Source of the DNA: Arthrobacter sp. Leaf234
Lineage (GTDB): Bacteria > Actinomycetota > Actinomycetes > Actinomycetales > Micrococcaceae
Assembly: GCF_001422665.1 (NCBI RefSeq)
Contig: NZ_LMLU01000010.1
Span: 1 to 64,000 of the forward strand
Direction of reading: 5' to 3'
Length of the DNA stretch: 64,000 bases
Below are positions 17,102 to 26,125 of this stretch, piece by piece. Every line of letters starts with the position of its first letter. Position 1 is the stretch's first letter. The notes under the pieces are model-generated. The model did not search any database. It saw only the letters and a list, made by a program, of their open reading frames with translations, and had not been told where the DNA came from. The translations under genes and the position numbers were made by a program.

Positions 17102-18068
17102 GATCACCGCCAACGCCGTGGCGATGAAGCGTTGGTTGAGCAAGGCCGAGGAATCGCTCGGGAACCACAGTGACCGCCTGAACGCCATCAACATCTTCCC
17201 GGTGGCGGACGGGGACACCGGCACCAATCTGTACCTGACGGTCCGCTCCGCCGCCCGCGCCGCTCATGATGCCGACACCGCGGACCTGGGTGAACTGCTG
17301 GCTGTCGCCGGTCGGGCGGCGATGGAAGAGGCCCTGGGAAATTCGGGCACCCTGTTCGCCGTCTTCCTCTCCGCGTTCGCCGAGCCGCTCCACGGCACCA
17401 GCCGGCTGACCTGCACCCTCTTCGCCTCCTCCCTGCACCGCGCCCAGATCCGTAGCTGGTCCGCTCTCAGCGACCCCGTGCCGGGCACCATGCTCTCCGT
17501 CCTCGAGGCGAGTGCGAGGGGTGCTGCCGAGACGGCCGCGGGACACGCATCGGATGACAGCAACTCGACGCTGGCGCTCACGCTCCGGGCCTCGGTCCAG
17601 CACGCGCTGCAGGCCGTGGTGCACACCGAGAGCCAGCTCGGGCCCCTGACGGACGCGGAAGTGGTCGACGCCGGCGGTGTCGGCTTCCTGCTCATCCTCG
17701 ACGCCCTGCGAGCTGCAGCCCTCGGCGAGGAGCTGCAGGACGAGCTGCTCGACGGCCTGCACGGCTACGACATCCAGTCACCCCACATCCACAACGGGGG
17801 AGACGCGGACGGCGTAGAGGTCATGTGCACCATCAACCTCAGCCCCCTGGATGCCGCAACGCTCAGGCTCCACCTGGACGAACTCGGCGACTCGGTCATC
17901 ATGAGCGCGGTCACGGCGGTCGAGGAGGGCTATCGCTGGAGGATCCACGTGCACGTGCCGGACGCCGCGCCGGCCCTGGCCCTCATCCACGAGGCTGGAC
18001 ATCCCGTCAACATCTCCGTGACGCAGCTCGCGGTGCCGGTTCCGGGAGCCGAGGCCGGTGAGTCCTGA
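17091..18068 (+). CDS. DAK2-domain protein, short FakA/YloV-like kinase
   Basis: Starts at TTG 17091 behind AGGGGA and ends inside the recG start. Residues about 10-210 form a DAK2 (DhaL-type) ATP-binding domain: NIFPVADGDTGTNLYLT carries the Asp residues that hold Mg-ATP, followed by ALGNSGTLF. The C-terminal 100 residues resemble the last domain of FakA, the fatty-acid kinase that phosphorylates acyl groups held by FakB (DegV). Full FakA proteins have about 550 residues; this one has 325 and seems to lack the middle domain. No fakB/degV gene is nearby. thiL-DAK2-recG linkage is common in actinobacteria. Acyl kinase activity is plausible but unproven. Confidence 0.8.
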   Translation: MHTKITANAVAMKRWLSKAEESLGNHSDRLNAINIFPVADGDTGTNLYLTVRSAARAAHDADTADLGELLAVAGRAAMEEALGNSGTLFAVFLSAFAEPLHGTSRLTCTLFASSLHRAQIRSWSALSDPVPGTMLSVLEASARGAAETAAGHASDDSNSTLALTLRASVQHALQAVVHTESQLGPLTDAEVVDAGGVGFLLILDALRAAALGEELQDELLDGLHGYDIQSPHIHNGGDADGVEVMCTINLSPLDAATLRLHLDELGDSVIMSAVTAVEEGYRWRIHVHVPDAAPALALIHEAGHPVNISVTQLAVPVPGAEAGES

Positions 18069-20292
18069 CGCGGCGCGGTCCACGGCCGCCTCGGAGCTCG
18101 ATGCACCTCTCGACCGCCATCTGGGCCCCGTCGCGAAGCTGCTCGCCAAGCACTTCTCCATCACCACGGTGGGCGAGCTGCTGAACCACTTCCCCCGCAC
18201 CTACCTCAAGCGCGGGGAGTTGACCCCCATCGCGGAGGTGCCGGTGGACGAGGAGGTGACGCTGATCGCCCGCGTGCAGTCCGCGAACTCACGGCGGATG
18301 CGCACGCGCAAGGGCATGCTGCTGGAAGTCGTGATCACCGACGACGCCGAGGGCGGCATCGGTGCGATGAGTCTCACCTTCTTCAACGGCTACGGCGCCG
18401 AGCGCGATCTCCGGCCCGGTGTCCGGGCCATGTTCTCCGGCAAGGTGACGGTCTACCGCGGGAAGCTGTCCCTGACGAATCCCGCCTACGTGCTGCTGGA
18501 CGAGGGCGACGGCGACCCCGAGTACGTGAACCGCCCGATCCCGGTCTATCCCGCGGTGGAGAAGCTCGGCAGCGAGCGCATCGCGATAGCGGTCGGGACG
18601 ATCCTGGACACGTTGCGACTCACGGACCTTGACGATCCCGTCCCCGCGTCCATCGCCCGCCGCGACAAGCTGATGAGCCTCGCGACCGCCTACGAGCTGG
18701 TGCACCGGCCGCAGCAGGTCGAGGATGCCTACAGGGCGCAGCACCGCTTCCGCTACCAGGAGGCGTTCGTGCTGCAGGCGGCTCTCGCGCGGCGCAGGGC
18801 TCTGGCGGCGAGGGAGGACGCAACCGCCAGGCCGGCGCGAGCAGGCGGACTGCTCGACCAGTTCGACGCGCGCCTCCCGTTCACCCTGACGCAGGGTCAG
18901 CTCGACGTCGGACGGACCCTCGCCGACGACCTCGCCCGCGACCACCCGATGAACCGGCTGCTGCAGGGTGAGGTGGGCTCGGGCAAGACGCTGGTGGCGC
19001 TCCGGGCCATGCTGCAGGTGATCGACGCCGGTGGACAGGCCGCGCTGCTCGCGCCGACCGAGGTGCTCGCAGCCCAGCACCTCCAGTCGATCACGCGTAC
19101 CCTCGGACCGCTGGCCGAGGGCGGGATGCTCGGTGGCTCCGCGGACGGCACGCGCGTGGTCCTCCTGACCGGTTCGATGAGCACGGCCCAGCGTCGGACG
19201 TCCCTCCTGGAGGCTGCCTCCGGCGACGCGGGGATCATCATCGGCACGCATGCGCTGCTCTCGGACAACGTGCAGTTCTTCGACCTCGGCCTGATCGTGG
19301 TGGACGAGCAGCACCGGTTCGGCGTGGAGCAGCGGGACTCCCTGCGCACCAAGGCCCGCACCTCTCCCCACGTGCTCGTGATGACCGCCACCCCGATCCC
19401 GCGCACCGTGGCGATGACGGTGTTCGGGGACCTGGAGACGTCGACGCTCTCCGAGCTTCCCGCGGGCAGGAGCCCGATCGCCACGCACGAGGTCGGGCTG
19501 ACCGAGCACCCCGCATGGATCGACAGGATCTGGGCCAGGGCCCGCGAGGAGATCGACGCCGGCCGCCAGGTGTACGTGGTGTGCCCGAAGATCGGCGACG
19601 AGGGCAGGTCCGAGGAGGATGTCGCTGCCCCGCTCTACGGGGACCCGGTGCCGGAGAAGGCCCCCGGCGGCCAGCAGGAGCTCACGAGCGTCGTCGGCCT
19701 GTCCGACGACCTGGACGCGGTCCCGCAGCTGCAGGGCGTGACGCGAGGGATGCTGCACGGGCGGATGGATCCCCAGGACAAGGCCGATGTCATGGCGCGT
19801 TTCGCCGACGGCAGCGTGCAGCTCCTCGTCGCCACGACGGTCATCGAGGTGGGCGTCGACGTGCCCAACGCGACCCTCATGGTGATCATGGACGCCGACC
19901 GCTTCGGGATCTCGCAGCTGCATCAGCTGCGCGGGAGGATCGGCCGGGGCGGCCACGCCGGCACGTGCCTCCTCGTGACGAAGCTCGAGCCCGAGCACCC
20001 CAGCCGCGAGCGGCTCTCCGCCGTGGCGTCCACGACCGACGGCTTCGAGCTCTCGCAGAAGGACCTCGAACTGCGCCGGGAGGGCAACATCCTCGGCGCG
20101 TCCCAGTCGGGCGGCCGGTCCGCCCTGCGGTTCCTGAAGATCACCCAGCACGGGAAGGTGATCGAGAAGGCGCGGACGGACGCCCAGGAGGTCGTCGGGG
20201 AGGATCCGGACCTCGAGGGATACCCCGGCCTGGCACTGGCCATCGAGCTGTACCTGAACCCCGAGAAGGAAGCCTTCCTCGAGAAGGGCTGA
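18058..20292 (+). CDS. recG: ATP-dependent DNA helicase RecG
   Basis: Branch-migrating helicase that rescues stalled forks and processes Holliday junctions. The 744-residue protein has the RecG order: an N-terminal OB-fold wedge domain (about 50-170) and a superfamily 2 helicase core. Walker A GEVGSGKT is near 304-311, the DEAD-box variant VVDEQHRFGVEQ near 415, and motif III follows as MTATPIPRT. Motif VI appears as QLRGRIGRGGHAG. The GTG start overlaps the DAK2 gene by 11 bp, so translation is probably coupled. Length and motifs are all normal. Confidence 0.97.
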   Translation: MSPDAARSTAASELDAPLDRHLGPVAKLLAKHFSITTVGELLNHFPRTYLKRGELTPIAEVPVDEEVTLIARVQSANSRRMRTRKGMLLEVVITDDAEGGIGAMSLTFFNGYGAERDLRPGVRAMFSGKVTVYRGKLSLTNPAYVLLDEGDGDPEYVNRPIPVYPAVEKLGSERIAIAVGTILDTLRLTDLDDPVPASIARRDKLMSLATAYELVHRPQQVEDAYRAQHRFRYQEAFVLQAALARRRALAAREDATARPARAGGLLDQFDARLPFTLTQGQLDVGRTLADDLARDHPMNRLLQGEVGSGKTLVALRAMLQVIDAGGQAALLAPTEVLAAQHLQSITRTLGPLAEGGMLGGSADGTRVVLLTGSMSTAQRRTSLLEAASGDAGIIIGTHALLSDNVQFFDLGLIVVDEQHRFGVEQRDSLRTKARTSPHVLVMTATPIPRTVAMTVFGDLETSTLSELPAGRSPIATHEVGLTEHPAWIDRIWARAREEIDAGRQVYVVCPKIGDEGRSEEDVAAPLYGDPVPEKAPGGQQELTSVVGLSDDLDAVPQLQGVTRGMLHGRMDPQDKADVMARFADGSVQLLVATTVIEVGVDVPNATLMVIMDADRFGISQLHQLRGRIGRGGHAGTCLLVTKLEPEHPSRERLSAVASTTDGFELSQKDLELRREGNILGASQSGGRSALRFLKITQHGKVIEKARTDAQEVVGEDPDLEGYPGLALAIELYLNPEKEAFLEKG

Positions 20293-20319
20293 ATCAGTAT
20301 CGCTCCGCATCCGAGGATG

Positions 20320-20325
20320 TAGGGT
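20320..20325 (+). promoter_or_regulatory. Probable -10 element of the molybdate operon
   Basis: TAGGGT ends 7 nt before the ATG at 20333, and the 7 intervening bases (TTCGATC) contain no Shine-Dalgarno sequence. This fits a leaderless mRNA starting at the ATG. No -35 match is visible. Confidence 0.5.
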
Positions 20326-20332
20326 TTCGATC

Positions 20333-20737
20333 ATGACGCAGATACGGATCGGGGACGCGGCCCGCTATCTCGGGGTCAGCGATGACACCGTCCGACGCTG
20401 GATCGACGGCGGCATCCTCGCGAGCACGAAGGACCCAGCGGGACGGCTTGTGGTGGATGGGTACGAGCTGGCGACGCTCGCTCACCGCAACGCCGTGCTG
20501 CCGGGTGATCCCTCCGACATCGGGCGGTCCGCGCGCAACAGGTTCGTCGGGATCGTCACGGATGTCCTGCAGGACACGGTCATGGCGCAGGTCGAGCTGC
20601 AGTGCGGCCCGCATCGCGTGGTGTCGCTGATGAGCAGCGAGGCCGTCCGGGATCTCGGGCTGGAGAAGGGATCGATCGCCATCGCCGTCATCAAGGCCAC
20701 CACCGTCATCATCGAGACCCCGGGAGGGAAGGCGTGA
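20333..20737 (+). CDS. HTH plus TOBE (Mop) domain protein, molybdate-responsive
   Basis: A 134-residue protein. Residues 3-40 form a MerR/excisionase-type helix-turn-helix (IGDAARYLGVSDDTVRRW, then the wing with IDGG). Residues about 66-132 form a TOBE/Mop domain with the molybdate-binding pattern ARNRFVGIV, LMSSEAV and IKATTVIIE. This two-domain type is known next to modABC in actinobacteria and is thought to sense or store molybdate. It lies first in the operon and its stop overlaps the modA start (GTGA), which supports a regulatory or molybdate-buffering role. No operator could be identified. Confidence 0.88.
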   Translation: MTQIRIGDAARYLGVSDDTVRRWIDGGILASTKDPAGRLVVDGYELATLAHRNAVLPGDPSDIGRSARNRFVGIVTDVLQDTVMAQVELQCGPHRVVSLMSSEAVRDLGLEKGSIAIAVIKATTVIIETPGGKA

Positions 20738-21609
20738 TCATCGCCCGCCTCGCGCCGGGGGTCCGGAGCCACGGACGGGACGCTCGCCGCGGCCGCCCCG
20801 GGCGGACCCCGGGGCGGCAACTGTGTGCGGTACCGGCCGCCGTCGCCTTCATCGTGCTCCTCCTGACGGGCTGCGGCGGAGCCCGGGATGCCACGGGCGC
20901 CGGAGGCTCCGCCGCGGCGGACGGCGCGGAGATCGACGGGAGCATCACGGTGTTCGCCGCCGCCTCCCTCACCAGCACCTTCACCGACCTCGCCGGGCGG
21001 TTCGAGGACGGGCACCCCGGCACTGAGGTCCGGCTCACCTTCGCAGGATCCTCCGACCTCGTGACGCAGATCATCGAGGGGGCGCCGGCCGACGTGTTCG
21101 CCTCCGCCGACACCCGCACGATGCAGCGGGTGTCCGACGAGGGACTGCTCGCCGGGACCGCGGTCGATTTCGCCACGAACACGCTCCAGCTCGCGGTCCC
21201 GCCCGACAACCCCGCGGGAATCTCGTCCCTCGCCGATGCCGCGCGCCCCGGCGTGAAGACCGTGGTCTGTGCCGAGCAAGTGCCCTGCGGAGCCGCCGCC
21301 GTGGCCGTGGCCGATGCCGAGGGCGTGGACCTGGACCCGGTCAGTGAGGAGTCCTCCGTCACCGACGTGCTGGGCAAGGTGACGTCGGGGGAGGCGGATG
21401 CCGGCCTGGTGTACGGGACCGACGTCCGCGCTGCAGGGGGATCGGTGCTCGGCATCGACCTGGCCGAGGCGGGGGCGGGAGCCACCACCTACCCCATCAC
21501 CGCCCTCGCGGAGAGCCCGGAGGCGGCCACGGCGCAGGCGTTCGTCGACTTCGTCACGGGTCCCGAGGGCCGAGCCGTCCTGACGGCGGCTGGTTTCGGT
21601 GCGCCCTGA
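20734..21609 (+). CDS. modA: Molybdate ABC transporter substrate-binding lipoprotein
   Basis: Captures molybdate (or tungstate) outside the membrane and passes it to ModBC. The GTG at 20734 overlaps the TGA of the HTH-TOBE gene. The 291-residue product has a long basic N-terminus, a hydrophobic stretch and a lipobox LLTG followed by Cys47, so it is lipid-anchored. The mature part opens with [16 protein letters not shown], then [11 protein letters not shown] and [11 protein letters not shown], which supply the oxyanion-binding Ser residues. VYGTDV lies near the end of the second lobe. Its stop is overlapped by the modB start. Confidence 0.95.
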   Translation: MIIARLAPGVRSHGRDARRGRPGRTPGRQLCAVPAAVAFIVLLLTGCGGARDATGAGGSAAADGAEIDGSITVFAAASLTSTFTDLAGRFEDGHPGTEVRLTFAGSSDLVTQIIEGAPADVFASADTRTMQRVSDEGLLAGTAVDFATNTLQLAVPPDNPAGISSLADAARPGVKTVVCAEQVPCGAAAVAVADAEGVDLDPVSEESSVTDVLGKVTSGEADAGLVYGTDVRAAGGSVLGIDLAEAGAGATTYPITALAESPEAATAQAFVDFVTGPEGRAVLTAAGFGAP

Positions 21610-22489
21610 CGCCGCACGAGCGGCCCGGCCAGGGACGGCCAGGCCCGTGAACACGGCTGCCCTCCCGCGCTGGGTGGTCGCTGCCGCCGTCGTCGGCGCC
21701 GTGTTCGTGGTCCTCCCCCTGGCGGCCATGACGCTGCGCATCGACTGGCCCCGGTTCATCCCGCTCGTGACGTCCGAGGGGGCCCGGGCCGCTCTCCTGC
21801 TCAGCCTCCGCACCTCGGTGTCCGCCACGATCCTCTGTGTGCTGTTCGGTGTGCCGCTCGCGCTCGTCCTCGCGAGGACCTCCTTTCCCGGCCGACGGTT
21901 CGTGCGGTCCCTCGTCCTGTTGCCCCTCGTGCTGCCGCCGGTGGTCGGGGGTATCGCCCTGCTCTACACCTTCGGTCGGCGCGGACTGATCGGGAGCGGC
22001 CTCGCGTCCCTGGGGATCGACGTCGCCTTCTCCACGACGGCCGTCGTGCTGGCCCAGGCGTTCGTCGCCCTGCCGTTCCTGGTGCTCAGCCTCGAAGGAG
22101 CCCTGCGGACCGTCGGGACCCGCTACGAGGCCGTCGGTGCTACGCTCGGCGCCGGTCGCTGGACGGTCCTCCGGCGGATCACCCTGCCGCTGGTGCTCCC
22201 CGCTCTCGTCTCCGGCGCGGTCCTCTCGTTCGCCCGGGCGCTCGGCGAATTCGGTGCCACCCTGACGTTCGCGGGGAGCCTCCAGGGCAGCACGCGGACG
22301 CTCCCGCTCGAGATCTACCTGCAGCGGGAGACAGATCCCGATGCGGCCGTGGCCCTGTCCCTCGTCCTCGTGGTCGTCGCCGTCGTCGTGGTCGGCGTCG
22401 CCCACCGCGTCCGCCCGCTCGGCAGCCTCGATCCGCGGGGCACGGCGTCGCCGAAGGCGCCGGCCGCCGCGCCGGGGCGGGTGGACTGA
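21599..22489 (+). CDS. modB: Molybdate ABC transporter permease
   Basis: Membrane channel subunit of the molybdate importer. The 296-residue protein has an N-terminal tail and about six hydrophobic helices. Its EAA coupling loop is clear in the second half ([19 protein letters not shown]), followed by [14 protein letters not shown], which is characteristic of ModB/CysT permeases. The GTG start overlaps modA by 11 bp and the last base is shared with modC, indicating tight translational coupling. The last 25 residues are Ala/Pro-rich and probably disordered. Confidence 0.94.
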   Translation: MRPDAARAARPGTARPVNTAALPRWVVAAAVVGAVFVVLPLAAMTLRIDWPRFIPLVTSEGARAALLLSLRTSVSATILCVLFGVPLALVLARTSFPGRRFVRSLVLLPLVLPPVVGGIALLYTFGRRGLIGSGLASLGIDVAFSTTAVVLAQAFVALPFLVLSLEGALRTVGTRYEAVGATLGAGRWTVLRRITLPLVLPALVSGAVLSFARALGEFGATLTFAGSLQGSTRTLPLEIYLQRETDPDAAVALSLVLVVVAVVVVGVAHRVRPLGSLDPRGTASPKAPAAAPGRVD

Positions 22490-23607
22490 TGCCGCTGACC
22501 TTCGCGGGGGCACTGCCAGAACGCGGCTTCGACGTCGCGTTCGATCTCGCCGACGGTGAGACCGTCGCGGTGCTCGGTCCGAACGGGGCTGGGAAGTCGA
22601 CCCTCCTGGGCCTGCTCGCCGGTCTCCTGGCACCGTCGGCGGGCCGGGCGACGCTGGGCGAGGATGTCCTGTTCGACGTCGGGCCCGGGCGGCGCGTGCT
22701 CATCGAGCCGCGGCGCCGGGGCGTCTCCCTCCTCGCACAGGAGGCGCTGCTGTTCCCGCACCTCTCCGTCCTCGAGAACGTGGCCTTCGGTCCGCGCAGC
22801 CGCGGCCTGTCGCGGGCCGAGGCGCGCGCCACCGCGTCCGCCTGGCTCGAGCGGGTCGGCACACCCGAACTGGCCGGGCGCAGCCCCGGACGGCTGTCCG
22901 GCGGTCAGGCCCAGCGGGTCGCGATCGCCCGGGCCCTGGCCACGGACCCGGCGCTGCTGCTGCTCGACGAACCACTCGCCGCCCTCGACGTCACCGTCGC
23001 GCCCGCGATCCGCACGCTGCTCCGTGAGGTGCTGCAGGGGCGCTCCGCCGTGATCGTGACGCACGATGCGCTCGACGCCTTCCTGCTCGCCGATCGCGTG
23101 CTGATCCTGGACGGCGGCCGTGTCGTCGAGGCCGGGCGGACCATGGAGGTCCTGACGCGGCCCGTGACAGCGTTCGGTGCGCGGCTGGCCGGACTGAATC
23201 TCCTCCTCGGCCGGCGGACGGAGATGGGGTTCACGGGCGCCAACGGTCTGGTGGTGCCGTGGGAGGGTCCGGGACGCGCGGGGGAGGAGTTCGCACTCGC
23301 GATCCGTCCCGCCGCGGTCTCGGTCGCGCGACCCGGTGGTCCTTCCACCGGGACGGATCACGGGGCCGCCTCGGGAACGAGCCGCGTCACGGCCATTGTC
23401 GACGACATCGAGCATCGCGGTGAGGCGATCCGGGTCCATGCCGCCGGGATGGCCGCTGACCTGGCTCCTGCGGACGCCGTCGCGATGGGTATCGTCCCCG
23501 GCTGTGCCGTGGAGGTGTCGCTCCGCCATCAGGACGCCGTCGTCTACGCCCTTCCCGCTGCGCCGGACGCCGGGAGGGGGACCGGACGGACGGGCGACGG
23601 GCGATAG
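22489..23607 (+). CDS. modC: Molybdate ABC transporter ATP-binding protein
   Basis: Drives ModB by ATP hydrolysis. The 372-residue protein shows Walker A GPNGAGKS (30-37), a Q-loop, the signature LSGGQAQR (about 136), Walker B LLLLDEP (about 157) and the switch VTHD. After the nucleotide-binding domain comes a regulatory TOBE-like domain (about 265-355) that usually binds molybdate and inhibits transport when the cell is replete. The N-terminus is shorter than usual; the first strand begins almost at Met1. Its stop overlaps the putative -10 element of rsmD. Confidence 0.94.
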   Translation: MPLTFAGALPERGFDVAFDLADGETVAVLGPNGAGKSTLLGLLAGLLAPSAGRATLGEDVLFDVGPGRRVLIEPRRRGVSLLAQEALLFPHLSVLENVAFGPRSRGLSRAEARATASAWLERVGTPELAGRSPGRLSGGQAQRVAIARALATDPALLLLDEPLAALDVTVAPAIRTLLREVLQGRSAVIVTHDALDAFLLADRVLILDGGRVVEAGRTMEVLTRPVTAFGARLAGLNLLLGRRTEMGFTGANGLVVPWEGPGRAGEEFALAIRPAAVSVARPGGPSTGTDHGAASGTSRVTAIVDDIEHRGEAIRVHAAGMAADLAPADAVAMGIVPGCAVEVSLRHQDAVVYALPAAPDAGRGTGRTGDGR

Positions 23608-23610
23608 AGT
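23605..23610 (+). promoter_or_regulatory. Probable -10 element of rsmD
   Basis: TAGAGT spans the modC stop codon and ends 6 nt before the rsmD ATG. The spacer CGGAGG is also a ribosome-binding sequence, so rsmD may be read both from the mod transcript and as a near-leaderless RNA. Confidence 0.4.
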
Positions 23611-23616
23611 CGGAGG

Positions 23617-24189
23617 ATGACGCGCATCATCGCCGGAGCCGCGGGCGGTTCGACCCTTGCCAGCGTGGAGGGGAACGGCACCCGGCCCACCACGGACCGC
23701 GTGAAGGAGGCGCTCTTCTCCCGGCTGGAGTCCTACGGCGTCCTGCACGGCGCGCACGTCCTCGATCTGTACGCCGGATCGGGCTCGCTCGGGGTCGAGA
23801 GCGCCAGCCGTGGGGCCGCGACCGTGGACCTGGTCGAATCGGCCGATCGCGCGGCGCTGGTGGCGCAGAAGAACGCCGATCTGGTGAACCGCGTCCTCGG
23901 CTGGACCGCCGTCAGGGTGCACAGGTCGAAGGTGGAGACGTACCTCGATCGGGTGGCGCCGGAACTGACCTGGGACCTCGTCCTGATGGATCCGCCCTAC
24001 ACGGTGGACGCCGACGGGGTGATCGCCGTGCTCGCAGCCCTCGCGTCACGCCTCGCGGAGGGAGCCGTGGTCGTCGTCGAGCGTTCGGCCCGATCACCGG
24101 AGCCGTCCTGGCCGGGCGGGCTGGAGCGCTTCTCGGAGAAGAAGTACGGCGAGACCCGCCTCTGGTTCCTGGAGCCGGCGGCGTCCTGA
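23617..24189 (+). CDS. rsmD: 16S rRNA (guanine966-N2)-methyltransferase
   Basis: Methylates G966 of 16S rRNA during 30S assembly using SAM. The 190-residue protein begins with RIIAGAAGGSTL and has the family stretch TRPTTDRVKEALFSRL. The SAM-binding motif is LDLYAGSGSLGVESASRGA and the catalytic motif is MDPPY near residue 125, the D/NPPY expected for N2-guanine methylation. GGAGG lies immediately before the ATG. In actinobacteria rsmD usually precedes coaD; here about 4.6 kb of other genes separate them. Confidence 0.95.
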   Translation: MTRIIAGAAGGSTLASVEGNGTRPTTDRVKEALFSRLESYGVLHGAHVLDLYAGSGSLGVESASRGAATVDLVESADRAALVAQKNADLVNRVLGWTAVRVHRSKVETYLDRVAPELTWDLVLMDPPYTVDADGVIAVLAALASRLAEGAVVVVERSARSPEPSWPGGLERFSEKKYGETRLWFLEPAAS

Positions 24190-24255
24190 CCCGTCACCCA
24201 CGGGTCGGGCAGGGGCACGGCCTCCGGTCGTGGCGGGGGCGCTCGGGCTCCCGAG

Positions 24256-24289
24256 GGCGCGGTACCGGTTCGCACGCCGGTACCGCGCC
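24256..24289. terminator. Bidirectional terminator hairpin between rsmD and the ycnI-like gene
   Basis: Arms GGCGCGGTACCGG (24256-24268) and CCGGTACCGCGCC (24277-24289) pair perfectly over 13 bp around an 8-nt loop. It lies between two convergent stop codons (24189 and 24303). Confidence 0.7.
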
Positions 24290-24302
24290 GGTATCAGGGG
24301 TG

Positions 24303-25055
24303 TCAGGCCTGGCGGCGCGTACGGACGAGAGCGGTGGCGCCTGCGGCGAGGCCGAGCAGTCCGGCGACGAGGCCGATCCAGCCGACGGCGGAGACCGAGC
24401 CGGTGTCCGTGCTGGCTGCGGCGGGCTCGGCGTCGATCGCCTCGGGGGTCTCGGCCGCCGCACCGTGTGCGCCGTGCCCGTCCTCGCCCTCGACCGCCGC
24501 GGTGGTCAGGAACGAGGGCGCCGGCTTCTCGGGCTCCTCCGCGCCCTCGACGACCTCGTCGTCCCACTCCACCACATCGCCGTCCGTGTAGGACTGCGTG
24601 GCCGGCAGCATGACCGTGGTGCCGGCCTCGGGGAGCCGGCCCACGGAGATCGAGAAGGTCTGGTATTCCTGCTGGGAGATCTCGGCGCCCGGTTCCGCCG
24701 TCCACACGACCGAGAGGGGGGCCTCTGTCAGCGTCGCGCCATCGGCGGTGGTGACGGGCTCGGGCAGCGCCCCGGTGACGACTTCCGCCGTCCATCCCTC
24801 CATGGGCTTGACCCGTACGGACGTGAACGGCTGCTCGGTGGGCAGCTGGACCTCGAGCTTGTTCGTCGCAGCTGTCTCTGACTCGTTGGGGACGCTGAAC
24901 GTGAGCTGCGAGTAGCCGTCCTCGGTGGTCGATGCGGGCGCGACGCTGACGTGCGCGCTCGCCGCGCCGAGGCCCAGCGCCATGAGGCCGGCCGTGGTGA
25001 GCGCGACGGCGGAGGTCGAGAGGGTGCGGCGATTCCGCAGGGATGTGTTCGACAT
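24303..25055 (-). CDS. ycnI: YcnI-like (DUF1775) copper-associated exported membrane protein
   Basis: The 250-residue protein starts at ATG 25055 behind GGAAGG. A signal peptide ends in AASA, leaving His35 as the mature N-terminus (HVSVAPAS), the copper-brace feature of DUF1775. The beta-sandwich domain (about 35-175) includes LTFSVPNES, LEVQLPTEQP and GWT. A disordered acidic linker with a His-rich bit (GHGAHG) leads to one C-terminal membrane helix and an RTRR stop-transfer. YcnI binds Cu(II) and is found with copper transporters. Here it follows an uncharacterised membrane protein gene on the same strand. Copper function is known for the family; its regulation is not visible. Confidence 0.88.
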   Translation of the reverse strand: MSNTSLRNRRTLSTSAVALTTAGLMALGLGAASAHVSVAPASTTEDGYSQLTFSVPNESETAATNKLEVQLPTEQPFTSVRVKPMEGWTAEVVTGALPEPVTTADGATLTEAPLSVVWTAEPGAEISQQEYQTFSISVGRLPEAGTTVMLPATQSYTDGDVVEWDDEVVEGAEEPEKPAPSFLTTAAVEGEDGHGAHGAAAETPEAIDAEPAAASTDTGSVSAVGWIGLVAGLLGLAAGATALVRTRRQA

Positions 25056-25178
25056 GGTGGAGCCTTCCAGAGGTGCGCCCGATCCACCGCGAAGGGCGGT
25101 CTGATCTCGGGCAGCGGGTGATGGGGGATGACGGGTCGGTGACCGCCCGCAAACCCCTGTCCCTGTGGAGGACGCGGC

Positions 25179-25784
25179 TCAGGCGGTCGTGGCGGCCGGC
25201 GACGGCGGGCCGCGCAGCGGGGGGACTGCGCCGAACACGGTGGACGGAGCGACGGGCGTCGGTACGAGGACGACGGCGGAGCGGTGCGGGGTCGCGGGCA
25301 GGGGGATGACACCGGCGCCGGTGAGAAGAGGTCGGAGCCAGGCTCGGAGCAGGGTGGCGGCGTGATCGCTCGTCGCCACGGCCGCCGCGAGGACGATCGT
25401 CGCGACAGCGTGCAGGAACAGCATCAGGGCCCCACCGGTAGCTCCCCCCATCCCGTCCTGCGTGACCGGCGAACAGGCCAGCTCGAAGGCGGCGTGGTGG
25501 CCCGGCATCGCCGAGGAGCTCTGGCAGACAGCGGGCACTGCGGTCAGGGAGAACAGGCTGTGCAGCAGGCCCTGCCCCGCACCCATCGCGAGGAGGGCGG
25601 ACCGGAAGGAGACGGTGCGCCGCGCGAGCACCATCATCGGCAGGAGCAGGAGCACGCCGAGCAGCAGGATGACTCCGGGCGCCGGCAGATGACCGGCAGC
25701 GAGAACATGCGATGCGGAGGAGACCGAGAGGATCAGGGAGACCAGCACCAGCGACCGGATATACGGAAGGGCAGGTGCAGTCAT
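25179..25784 (-). CDS. Polytopic membrane protein of unknown function, upstream of ycnI
   Basis: 201 residues with about four hydrophobic helices: residues 8-30, 35-53, 60-80 and 122-140. The loop after helix three carries Cys and His residues (VCQ, MPGHHAAFELAC) and another His lies in helix four. The C-terminal 55 residues are Pro/Ala-rich and probably cytoplasmic. No family is recognised with certainty. The Cys/His/Met-rich outer loop and the 123-bp spacing to the DUF1775 gene on the same strand suggest a metal, probably copper, connection, but this is inference. Confidence 0.7.
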   Translation of the reverse strand: MTAPALPYIRSLVLVSLILSVSSASHVLAAGHLPAPGVILLLGVLLLLPMMVLARRTVSFRSALLAMGAGQGLLHSLFSLTAVPAVCQSSSAMPGHHAAFELACSPVTQDGMGGATGGALMLFLHAVATIVLAAAVATSDHAATLLRAWLRPLLTGAGVIPLPATPHRSAVVLVPTPVAPSTVFGAVPPLRGPPSPAATTA

Positions 25785-26125
25785 GACTGTTCCCTCCCCT
25801 CTCGTTCCCGTGCGTCGGCCGCGGCTTCGACCGTCGGGTGACGATCTCCTTCAGCGTACAGCCGTCGACCACCCCGATGATCTGCACATGATTCGGTCAG
25901 CTGTGCGCCACGGATGGGCGTTCGCTGCTCGCACCGCTCCCGGACCGGGCGTCAGCGGTGGCCCCTCACCTCGTGCCAGCGCACGGACGACAGGACGCGC
26001 CACCCCGGGGCTGACGCCGTGACGATCAGGCACGCGATGCCGTTCACCGACGCCGTCCGTGGAAGGTCACGAGCATCCCCGAGCCGGCCGTGAGGGAGGC
26101 GCGGCGTGCCGGCCCCGGTGGCCGT
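25785..26125. other. Gene-free stretch between the membrane protein and STAS genes
   Basis: 341 bp without a believable coding sequence. Short open frames exist but have no family features or good ribosome-binding sites. It holds the upstream region of the leftward 25179-25784 gene; no convincing promoter or hairpin could be placed. Confidence 0.45.

Noticed and set aside
18289-20334. Long leftward frame opposite recG
   Set aside because: High-GC shadow of recG; no homology is recognisable.
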